A stretch of 41,894 nt of DNA from Stenotrophomonas sp. PS02298 (GTDB taxonomy: Bacteria; Pseudomonadota; Gammaproteobacteria; Xanthomonadales; Xanthomonadaceae): positions 1 to 41,894 of the forward strand of contig NZ_JASCOR010000021.1 of NCBI RefSeq assembly GCF_029959445.1. Reading direction: 5' to 3'. Under the pieces are notes generated by a model. That model was not told the origin of the DNA. It did no database searches and was given only the letters and a program-made list of their open reading frames with translations. The position numbers were made by a program, and so were the translations under genes. How positions within the stretch are numbered: position 1 is the first letter of the stretch; each line of letters starts with the position of its first letter. Of the stretch, positions 36,046 through 41,894 are shown one piece after another.

Positions 36046-36325
36046 CGCCAGTCCGCACCTTGGCCGGGAAGCCTGCTTCCGTGACTGCACGCGCGATTCC
36101 GGCTGCATCCGTCTGGCTCGATTCGAACGTCACCGTGACTGTTTCAGCCCGGGTGTCCACCTTCACATCGGCCACGCCCGGCACCTTCTCCAGCGCCTTC
36201 CTGATGGTGATGCCGCAGGCGGGACAGGTCATGTTCTCAGCATCGAGCATCACTACGGTTGCGGGCGTCGCAAGAGCGGCACCGACCGACAGAGCAGCCA
36301 CCAGGGCCAGTATCCACTTGTGCAT
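36038..36325 (-). CDS. merP: Periplasmic mercury-binding protein MerP
   Basis: 95 residues: a signal peptide (WILALVAALSVGAALA) and one HMA ferredoxin-like domain with the metal site NMTCPACGITIRKALEKVPG and closing AVTEAGFPAKV. The MTCPAC core is as in Tn501/Tn21 MerP, which captures Hg(II) in the periplasm and hands it to MerT. AGGAGG precedes the ATG at 36325. It lies 8 bp after merT. Confidence 0.93.
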   Translation of the reverse strand: MHKWILALVAALSVGAALATPATVVMLDAENMTCPACGITIRKALEKVPGVADVKVDTRAETVTVTFESSQTDAAGIARAVTEAGFPAKVRTGGE

Positions 36326-36333
36326 CGCGCCTC

Positions 36334-36690
36334 CTACAGAATCCAGACGATGTAATAGGGAAACAGCAGCAACAGGACGATGAGGGCTGTCGCCAACCAG
36401 AGCCAACGTCGCCTGCGTCGCAGAGCGTCCGGGGCGATGCAACTGCCATCCACACCGCACCGTGCCGCCGGTCGATACAGCATCCAAAACGCCACGGCCA
36501 AGGACAGTACGGCGGCGGCGCTGAACCAGGGCCTCAAGGGATCGAGAGCTGTCAGGGTGCCGATCCAGGCGCCACTGATGCCCAGCAGGACCAGCACCAG
36601 CGGCACGACGCAGCAGACCGATGCGCCAATGGCGGCGATGCTCGCGCCAACGATGGCTGGAACAGACGATTTGGCCGGGGTTGTTTGCAT
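36334..36690 (-). CDS. merT: Mercuric ion transporter MerT
   Basis: 118 residues with three transmembrane helices. The first helix carries the Cys pair (ASVCCVVPLVLVLLGISGAWIG) and the loop after helix 2 has the second pair (YRPAARCGVDGSC); ALDPLRPWF between them is typical of MerT. It imports Hg(II) received from MerP. The ATG at 36690 is only 6 nt after the predicted -10 element, so its mRNA may be leaderless. No merA reductase gene follows in this operon, which makes an import protein alone hard to explain as resistance. Confidence 0.93.
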   Translation of the reverse strand: MQTTPAKSSVPAIVGASIAAIGASVCCVVPLVLVLLGISGAWIGTLTALDPLRPWFSAAAVLSLAVAFWMLYRPAARCGVDGSCIAPDALRRRRRWLWLATALIVLLLLFPYYIVWIL

Positions 36691-36696
36691 CAGAGC

Positions 36697-36728
36697 ATAC
36701 TAGCCTCTGTACCTAGGTACGGAGTCAA
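36697..36728 (-). promoter_or_regulatory. mer operator/promoter (MerR-type, 20-bp spacer)
   Basis: On the minus strand, -35 TTGACT (36728-36723) and -10 TAGTAT (36702-36697) are 20 bp apart. The spacer holds the perfect 12-bp palindrome GTACCTAGGTAC (36709-36720), very close to the classical mer operator half-sites CCGTAC...GTACGG. The divergent merR GTG is 12 bp beyond the palindrome, so MerR should control both directions. Confidence 0.9.
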
Positions 36729-36731
36729 GCC

Positions 36732-37157
36732 GTGCGTCCGAACACGTTTACGATCAGCCGGCTGGCGGCGGCGGCCGATGTGCACGTCGAAACCGTGCGC
36801 TACTACCAGCGGCGTAGGCTGCTGCGTCAACCCGAGCGACCCATAGGAGGCGTGCGTCGTTACGACGAAAACGATGTCAATCGGCTTCAGTTCATCCGGC
36901 GCGCTCAGATGATGGGATTCAGCCTCGACGAGATCGCTGGCCTGCTAGAGATCACAGGCGAAGGTTCTTGCGAGCAGACCCGTCAGCTGACCGAGCGAAA
37001 GCTCGTCGATGTCCGTCTACGAATCCGCGAGCTGCGACAGCTGGAGAGGGATCTCGAACAGAAAATAGCGCGGTGCGCCCAAGTGCCGGCGGGAGAGTGC
37101 TGCCCAACCCTCGATTTTCTGGAGCGGCCAATAAAGCCAGCTGCGACAGGCAGTTAG
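36732..37157 (+). CDS. merR: Mercury-responsive regulator MerR
   Basis: 141 residues from GTG 36732 (GGAG 7 nt upstream). N-terminal winged HTH: FTISRLAAAADVHVETVRYYQRRRLLRQP and GGVRRYDENDVNRLQFIRRAQMMGFSLDEIAGLL. The three mercury-binding Cys of MerR are all present in their contexts: GEGSCEQTRQL, KIARCAQ and GECCPTLDFL. It is divergent from merTP and shares their operator, so it should repress without Hg(II) and activate merTP-GDCCVxC-ATP-grasp with it. Confidence 0.93.
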   Translation: MRPNTFTISRLAAAADVHVETVRYYQRRRLLRQPERPIGGVRRYDENDVNRLQFIRRAQMMGFSLDEIAGLLEITGEGSCEQTRQLTERKLVDVRLRIRELRQLERDLEQKIARCAQVPAGECCPTLDFLERPIKPAATGS

Positions 37158-37853
37158 CTCACTTTCGGCCCGTTTTTACACGAATCCCTGCCGACCCTCA
37201 AATTGTTTTCGCCGGACGGTTGCAGCCATGAAGCCCGAGGCGCAGCCGTGCCACCGCCAGGATTCACAACGAGACAAGGACGCCTTGGGCCGAACCGCTC
37301 CGAAAGGAGATGGGGCCGACTCGGCATCCCCGCCCGAAGGCTTCTCCAGCTCGCTCACTGACGCGGGCCAGGTCAACCACCAAATGAAAGGCGAGAAAGC
37401 CCCGGCCGCACCTTGCGGCGCCGGTCTTGAGGCGTGGCGTGGAAGCTCCATAGCGATGCCGGGCGGGTTGTCCGTGAACCGTCCTTCGTGACGTGATGGG
37501 CAGGAACCGCCAGCGTTGAGGGCAGCACGCATCCGTGCAACCTGCTGCAGCAAGGGCCAGCGTGTTCGCCAGCACCCCGTCCATCGCAGCGTAGCGCTGG
37601 CCGCGCCGATCCGGCGCAGCCGGTTCGGCCGCATCGAGGGGCGCCAAGCATCGCGCGGCGGGGATAGCCCGCAGGGCTTTCCCCTGGAGGCAAGCGAAGC
37701 GCGCAGCGCCAAAGGCGCGAAGGCGCGAGGAATTGAAGCCGAATGGCCGTGACAGCGAAGTTGACACGGGGCGCAGCCCGAAAGCCCGGCGGGGCGAAGC
37801 GCCGACACGCCCAGGCCGTTCTATATTTTCAGGAAAGAATCCAAGAGCAGTCC
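37158..37853. other. 0.7 kb spacer at the island/backbone junction without a supportable gene
   Basis: Between merR and the acetyltransferase gene, several open frames exist on both strands, but none has a recognisable domain or good ribosome site, and their compositions look like GC-rich by-products. 37158-37210 is comparatively AT-rich; 37540-37800 is very GC-rich with many short GGCGCG/CGCGCC-type repeats and stems. TATATT at 37822-37827 could be a -10 for the acetyltransferase gene, but I see no matching -35. The stretch probably marks the boundary between the metal island and the mobile-element backbone. Confidence 0.4.
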
Positions 37854-38372
37854 ATGACCATCCAGCTACGACACGAAACACCTGACGACATGGCCGCCAT
37901 CGAGGCCGTCACGGTCGCCGCCTTCGCCGATGCACCGCACACCAGCCACACCGAGCAGTTCATCGTGCGCGCCCTGCGCGCCGCCGACGAACTGACGCTT
38001 TCCATCGTGGCCGAGGAACACGGCCAGGTCGTCGGCCATGTGGCCCTGTCGCCCGTGACCATCACCGATCGCAACGGCCACAAGGCCGAAGGCTGGTACG
38101 GCTTGGGGCCGATCTCCGTCCTGCCGCAAAGGCAAGGGCACGGCATCGGCTCGCGCCTGATGGAACAGGCGCTGTCTGAACTGCGTGACATGCAGGCCGC
38201 GGGCTGCGTGCTGCTGGGCGATCCCGCGTATTACGCGCGTTTTGGTTTTCAGGCCCGTGCGGGCCTGCAACTGCCGGGCGTGCCGCCCGGCTACTTCATG
38301 GCACTGGCCTTCGATGGGCCGGTGCCCGAAGGCATCGCACACTACAGCGATGCTTTCAACGCCGCCGCCTGA
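37854..38372 (+). CDS. GNAT family N-acetyltransferase
   Basis: 172 residues, a typical GNAT length. The fold is recognisable: IQLRHETPDDMAAIEAVTVAAF at the N terminus, VVGHVALSPVTI, the acetyl-CoA loop region LGPISVLPQRQGHGIGSRLM (a Q/RxxGxG/A-type loop), and GCVLLGDPAYYARFGFQ. It is most like the YhbS-type predicted acetyltransferases; the substrate is unknown. ATG 37854 was chosen because the conserved N terminus begins there; an upstream in-frame start only adds Arg/Ala-rich sequence. Common as an accessory gene in ICE backbones. Confidence 0.88.
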   Translation: MTIQLRHETPDDMAAIEAVTVAAFADAPHTSHTEQFIVRALRAADELTLSIVAEEHGQVVGHVALSPVTITDRNGHKAEGWYGLGPISVLPQRQGHGIGSRLMEQALSELRDMQAAGCVLLGDPAYYARFGFQARAGLQLPGVPPGYFMALAFDGPVPEGIAHYSDAFNAAA

Positions 38373-38457
38373 GCCAGCGCGAAGGCGGCGGCGTTCTGAA
38401 TCGGCTGCTGGCCTTGAACACCGCGCGCGGCCACTACCGCGACCGGATTTGCATTTC

Positions 38458-38490
38458 ACCGCGCCCAGGACGGAACGGCCTGGGCGCGGT
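38458..38490. terminator. Strong hairpin between convergent genes
   Basis: ACCGCGCCCAGG (38458-38469) pairs perfectly with CCTGGGCGCGGT (38479-38490) across a 9-nt loop. It lies between the acetyltransferase stop (38372) and the end of the leftward backbone operon (38502), a fit for a bidirectional terminator, though without T-tracts. Confidence 0.65.
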
Positions 38491-38501
38491 GCTGATCGCG
38501 G

Positions 38502-38711
38502 TTATTCCTTCGTCTCGATGAGCCACCACAAGGCGCGCGGCAAGGCGCGGCCCGTGATGGGATGAATGTCGGTGAGGTCGGCGCGGGCCGACCAGCCCGA
38601 GGGCAGGCGATAGCCGCGTACGTCGCCTGCGCCGTGCCAGCGGCGGGCGCGTACTGTGCCGGGGGCGTAGATCGCCGCCATGCGCCGGCGGCTGGTGGCG
38701 GTGTGGATCAT
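38502..38711 (-). CDS. Small basic protein of unknown function in the backbone operon
   Basis: 69 residues from ATG 38711: MIHTATSRRRMAAIYAPGTV, then VRGYRLPSGWSARADLTDIHPITGRALPRALWWLIETKE. AAGGAG lies upstream at a usable distance. No domain recognised; the Trp/Arg-rich sequence and conserved-looking C terminus suggest a real protein. It is the last gene of the leftward parB-DUF932 unit and is separated from parB by a hairpin. Confidence 0.6.
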   Translation of the reverse strand: MIHTATSRRRMAAIYAPGTVRARRWHGAGDVRGYRLPSGWSARADLTDIHPITGRALPRALWWLIETKE

Positions 38712-38730
38712 GGAGCTTCTCCTTCCAGCG

Positions 38731-38758
38731 AAGCGCCCCGGTCGAGGCCGGGGCGCTT
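38731..38758 (-). terminator. Intercistronic hairpin downstream of the ParB-like gene
   Basis: AAGCGCCCCGG (38731-38741) and CCGGGGCGCTT (38748-38758) form an 11-bp perfect stem with a 6-nt loop, 14 nt after the ParB-like stop codon on the minus strand. No U-tract follows; probably attenuation or mRNA stabilisation. Confidence 0.5.
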
Positions 38759-38772
38759 GCCTTCGGCGCGGG

Positions 38773-40824
38773 TCAAGCGGCCAGCACCTCGGCGGGTTCA
38801 TCCGCCATTGCTTCGGCATCCTCCGAGGCGTCCTGCTCCGGGCTTTCCTCCTGCGCGGCATCCTGCGGATCTGCGGCCTTGAAGATGGCGGGCATCCAGC
38901 CCGTGCCATCGGCCAGCCGCTCGGCTTCGCTGGCAATGTCGGCCTTCTTGAGCTTCGCCAGCCGGTTGATTTGCTCGGGCGCGTACTCGCCCACGGCATC
39001 CAGAATCACGGCCTTGGAAACGTGCTTGAAGTAGCCTTCTGCGGTCGGCTTCCACCATGCGGCCATGTCGAGGCCCACGGCCTGCGCCAGTTCTTCGCCG
39101 CGATGGTGCGTCGTGGCGCGGGGCGTCACCACGTCCACCGTGGAAGCCACGCACACGGCCAGCAGTCGCACCAGTTCGTCTTGCGGCTTCGCCAGCAGCG
39201 CGGCGAACAGTTCGGCGCTGTCCTCCGGCAAGGCTTCACCGGCCACCTGTTGCAGTTCGCGCAGCGCCACGGCGGCGGGCGATTCCGGCCAGTCCGGTGC
39301 CATGCCTTCCAGCCGGTATTGCGCCGTGAGGCGCACGCCGAGCGGCAGGCCATCGCCGTAGGCGTCGGGCTGCAAGACGGTCTGCACCATGCCATGCACC
39401 AGTGCGGCCAGCGCGACATGCGGATGCCGGGCGACTTCGATTTGCAGCGCCGCCGTGCGGTGGGCGCTCAACCGCTGCGCCAGCCGGTCGGACAGGCTCG
39501 CGGCCTTGGGTGCGTCGTCGGCGTCCTCGTGCTCGTCGTTGGCGACTTCGCCTTCGGTGTTGCCGAAACCGCGCCGCAGCTTTTCCAGCGTGCGCAGCGC
39601 CTTGGCCTCGGCTTCGCGCAGCAGGCCGCGATGAATGGCGGCTTCGCCGTTGCGGTCGATGGTGACGATGACACCGGCCACCTCGCGCACTTCGGGGGCA
39701 TAGCCCTGTAAGGCGTCCTCCGCGTCTTGCAGTTCGCCGATCACCTGATCGCGCCGCCGTTCCAGCTTCTCGGCCTTGGCCTCGTCCTCGGCGTCGCAGG
39801 CTTCTTCCAGTTCGGCGTCGATCTTTTCGAGGCGGGTTTCCAGCGAGGCGATGCGGCGGGCCTCGCGGGTGGTCGGCTCGCGGCGATGGCGCGGGGCGTT
39901 CTGGAACGCCTGCCGTTCCTCGTAGGCCAGATGCGGCACGGCCTCCACCCACGCCCAGCCCTCGGCGCGCACGTCCTCGGCCAGCGTTGCCAGCTTGTCG
40001 CGCACCAGCGTTTCCAGCACTGCGGTATCGGTGAGGTAGGTTCCGGCATCGCCTTCTGCGAACAGGTCGCGGCGGATGCCGCCGCCTGCCTGCCGGTAGG
40101 TGTCCAGCCCGACGAAGCGCACCAGCGCGTGCGCGGCGTCGATTTCGCGCTCGGTCAGGCGCTCGCGCAGCTTGGACGGGCTGCGCTGCCATTCCGGCGC
40201 ACCATAGAACGCGGCTTCCTGCGCTGCGTGGTCGTCGGTGATGGTCAAGGCCATCAACTGTTCCAGCGTGACGGTTCCAGCGCGGTAGTCGTTCATCAGG
40301 CGCGGCGAGACGTTCGCCAGCTTCAAGCGGCGCTGCACCACCAGCGGGGACACGCCGAAGTCGGCGGCAATGTCTTCGACGGGCCGGCCTTCCTTGACCA
40401 GCGCGGCGAAGGCCGCGAACTGGTCGGCGGGGTGCATGTTCTCGCGCTGCACGTTCTCCGCGAGGCTGACGGTACGGGCGGACGCATCGGCCACCAGCAG
40501 GCACGGCACTTCATAGTCGGCGGGGATGCGCTTCTTCTTCGCCAGCAGCTTCAAGGCGGTCAGGCGGCGATCACCGGCCACCACCTCGTAAGCCTCGCCG
40601 TCCGCGGAAAGGATGACGATCAGGTTTTGCAGCAGGCCGATGCGGGCAATGCTCGCGGCCAGTTCGGGGATGGACTGGCGCGGGGTCGTGCGGACGTTGC
40701 GCCTGGAGCGGCGCGGCAACAGTTGCGACAGCGGAACCAAGATCAGGTTCTTGGTCGGGTCTGCCGCTTCCAGCGGCGCGGCGGCTTCGATGGCGACGGT
40801 TTCGGTTTTGAGTACGGCGTTCAT
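38773..40824 (-). CDS. Large ParB/RepB/Spo0J-type protein of a plasmid or ICE backbone
   Basis: 683 residues. The N-terminal third is ParB-like: LILVPLSQLLPRRSRRNVRTTP, IPELAASIARIGLLQNLIV, EVVAGDRRLTALKLL (the nucleotide-binding box reads GDRR, not GERR), SLAENVQRENMHPADQFAAFAAL, then an HTH (VEDIAADFGVSPLVVQRRLKLANVSPRL). The remaining 400 residues include an acidic coiled region (LETRLEKIDAELEEACDAEDEAKAEKLE in two parts) and an unfamiliar C-terminal domain. Long ParB-like proteins of this kind occur next to DUF932 genes on ICEs and broad-host-range plasmids. AAGGAG precedes the ATG at 40824. Confidence 0.88.
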   Translation of the reverse strand: MNAVLKTETVAIEAAAPLEAADPTKNLILVPLSQLLPRRSRRNVRTTPRQSIPELAASIARIGLLQNLIVILSADGEAYEVVAGDRRLTALKLLAKKKRIPADYEVPCLLVADASARTVSLAENVQRENMHPADQFAAFAALVKEGRPVEDIAADFGVSPLVVQRRLKLANVSPRLMNDYRAGTVTLEQLMALTITDDHAAQEAAFYGAPEWQRSPSKLRERLTEREIDAAHALVRFVGLDTYRQAGGGIRRDLFAEGDAGTYLTDTAVLETLVRDKLATLAEDVRAEGWAWVEAVPHLAYEERQAFQNAPRHRREPTTREARRIASLETRLEKIDAELEEACDAEDEAKAEKLERRRDQVIGELQDAEDALQGYAPEVREVAGVIVTIDRNGEAAIHRGLLREAEAKALRTLEKLRRGFGNTEGEVANDEHEDADDAPKAASLSDRLAQRLSAHRTAALQIEVARHPHVALAALVHGMVQTVLQPDAYGDGLPLGVRLTAQYRLEGMAPDWPESPAAVALRELQQVAGEALPEDSAELFAALLAKPQDELVRLLAVCVASTVDVVTPRATTHHRGEELAQAVGLDMAAWWKPTAEGYFKHVSKAVILDAVGEYAPEQINRLAKLKKADIASEAERLADGTGWMPAIFKAADPQDAAQEESPEQDASEDAEAMADEPAEVLAA

Positions 40825-40903
40825 GGTGATAACTCCTTGCGGTTAGGGATGCAGCAGCGAGAGAAGCGGCAAGGGCTGCTGCCTGCCCCTGCCGCGTGGG
40901 GAT

Positions 40904-41728
40904 TCAGGCTTTCAACTGGCGCAGGCCATCGGCCAGCAGCCACAGGGAGCGGTTCAGGCGCACGTTTTGGTCAATGCCTTGAACGGGGCGGGTTTGCTGG
41001 CGGCGTCCGTTGGCGCTTCGCCCGGACAGTCCGCCCTTGGTCAAGTTCTCCTGCGTGCGGTTGAACACACTCCACAGGTCGCGGCGGTCGTCGTCATGGC
41101 GGCGCGGCATCAGGATTTGCGATTCCGTGATGGGCGCGGGCTTGTTCTCGTCGTACTTCAACGCCAGCGCAGCGCGGGCGAACACTTCCGATTCCCCTGC
41201 GTCCAGCGTGATAGCGCGCATGGCATCGCGGGATTCCTGCGCCCGGTCGAAGCCGTGCAGGACTTCGTATGCGCCTTCGATCACCTGTCCAGCCACGTCG
41301 CCTTTGTGAGGCACGCGCACGTCGGCCACGGTATCGCCGCAGACAAGGCCATTGCTGCAAACGAAACGAAACATCCCGGCCAGCATCTGATAGCTGCTGG
41401 TGCCGTCATGGGAGTTCAGTAGGATGATTTCGTTGGCCTCGCGGCCGTTGATCTGGCTGGCGTGGCGCAGCCGGATCATGTGCTTGGTGTAGTCGCGGCG
41501 GTCGTCGTGGCGCACGCGGGTTTGCGTCACCATGAAAGGCTCGAAACCTTCCCCGCGCAGTTCTTGCAGCACGGTCGCGGTGGGGATGTAGCTGTATCGC
41601 TCGGAGCGGCTTTCGTGCGGGGCGTCCGCGAAGATGGACGGGGCCACGGCCCGGATTTGGTCGTCGGACAAGGGACGTTCCGAACGCAGCACCGGGGAAC
41701 GGGAAGCGAAGCGGGATGCGAGTTGCAT
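40904..41728 (-). CDS. DUF932 (phage/plasmid-related) protein
   Basis: 274 residues: LASRFASRSPVLRSERPLSD, SYIPTATVLQELRGEGFEPF, TRVRHDDRRDYTKHMIRLRH, IILLNSHDGTSSYQMLAGMF, FVCSNGLVCGD, and a C-terminal NVRLNRSLWLLADGLRQL. These are hallmarks of DUF932, found on conjugative plasmids and ICEs beside ParB-like genes; function unknown. GGAGAAATGCC precedes the ATG at 41728. The 166 bp upstream to the window edge hold no gene I can support and probably contain the operon promoter. Confidence 0.9.
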   Translation of the reverse strand: MQLASRFASRSPVLRSERPLSDDQIRAVAPSIFADAPHESRSERYSYIPTATVLQELRGEGFEPFMVTQTRVRHDDRRDYTKHMIRLRHASQINGREANEIILLNSHDGTSSYQMLAGMFRFVCSNGLVCGDTVADVRVPHKGDVAGQVIEGAYEVLHGFDRAQESRDAMRAITLDAGESEVFARAALALKYDENKPAPITESQILMPRRHDDDRRDLWSVFNRTQENLTKGGLSGRSANGRRQQTRPVQGIDQNVRLNRSLWLLADGLRQLKA

Positions 41729-41894
41729 GGCATTTCTCCTGACAAAGAAAAAAGGGTTTGCTGTTCACACCGCACACCGGATTCCTAGATTCGGAAGCCC
41801 AGCCTTTCGGCTGTTCGGTGCGGTCGGCACGAGGAACCCGGTTGGCCCTGTTGCCACCGTCTTTCCTGAGTTCATCGCCCGCGACGGTCAGGAG

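Noticed and set aside
37228..37491. 87-codon + strand frame after merR
   Set aside because: No convincing ribosome site and a disordered Pro/Ala/Ser-rich sequence; cannot be supported as a gene.
37264..37881. Overlapping minus-strand frames of about 200 codons in the spacer after merR
   Set aside because: No domain, poor starts, and two different frames are equally long, as expected by chance at this GC content.
39727..41064. Long + strand open frame (445 codons) antisense to the ParB-like and DUF932 genes
   Set aside because: Composition is His/Gly/Arg-rich and it has no domain; the minus strand carries two clear proteins with good ribosome sites.

Overview
This 41.9 kb window is GC-rich and looks like an accessory metal-resistance island in a gammaproteobacterium, most likely one of the Xanthomonadaceae (Xanthomonas, Stenotrophomonas, Pseudoxanthomonas, Luteimonas or similar). 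The main clue is a CopL-type leader gene followed by copA-copB, the gene order known from Xanthomonas copLAB-copMGCDF copper clusters. The island lies between mobile-element sequence on both sides.

Layout. (1) 1-1870 is mobile-element debris: the tail of a probable IS3-family transposase that cuts an OLD-type ATPase gene, a KfrA_N/TnpT-like coiled-coil DNA-binding protein with a recombination-site-like inverted repeat upstream, and a terminal inverted repeat resembling Tn4651/Tn5041-type Tn3-family transposons. (2) 1886-2236 is a small HTH regulator just outside that transposon end. (3) 2411-12337 is the copper cluster copL-copA-copB-copM-(NTF2-like)-copG-(Cys-rich copper-storage protein)-copC-copD-copF. 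(4) 12382-18816 is a small secreted protein plus a CusCBA-type tripartite RND efflux system. (5) 18931-34502 is a long, tightly overlapping + strand gene train. It is headed by a MerR-family regulator with a textbook 19-bp-spacer operator/promoter and continues: DUF2933 protein, isoprenylcysteine-methyltransferase-like protein, P1B ATPase with an unusual CPD motif, secreted protein, beta-CASP nuclease, NMP/thymidine phosphorylase, PRPP synthetase, phosphoketolase-like enzyme, ABC1/UbiB kinase, CPH-type (CopB-like) P1B ATPase, acetate kinase. (6) 34539-37157 is a divergent mer-type locus (merR / merT-merP-GDCCVxC-ATP-grasp) with no merA in the window. (7) 37158-41894 is plasmid/ICE backbone: an unexplained 0.7 kb spacer, a GNAT acetyltransferase, a small unknown gene, a large ParB-like protein and a DUF932 protein.

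How the parts may work together. Copper handling is covered by periplasmic oxidation and binding (CopA, CopB, CopC, cytochrome, CopG), a cytosolic Cys-rich store, three different P1B ATPases (CPC, CPD, CPH) and an RND pump. The most unusual part is the metabolic block inside the metal operon: nuclease, nucleotide phosphorylase, PRPP synthetase, phosphoketolase and acetate kinase could form a route from RNA or nucleotides to acetyl phosphate and ATP without respiration. This is an inference from family membership and gene order. The second unusual locus is the mer operon that lacks a reductase but ends in a circularly permuted ATP-grasp enzyme.

I saw no rRNA or tRNA genes and no CRISPR array. 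Most long open frames antisense to the listed genes are by-products of high GC content.
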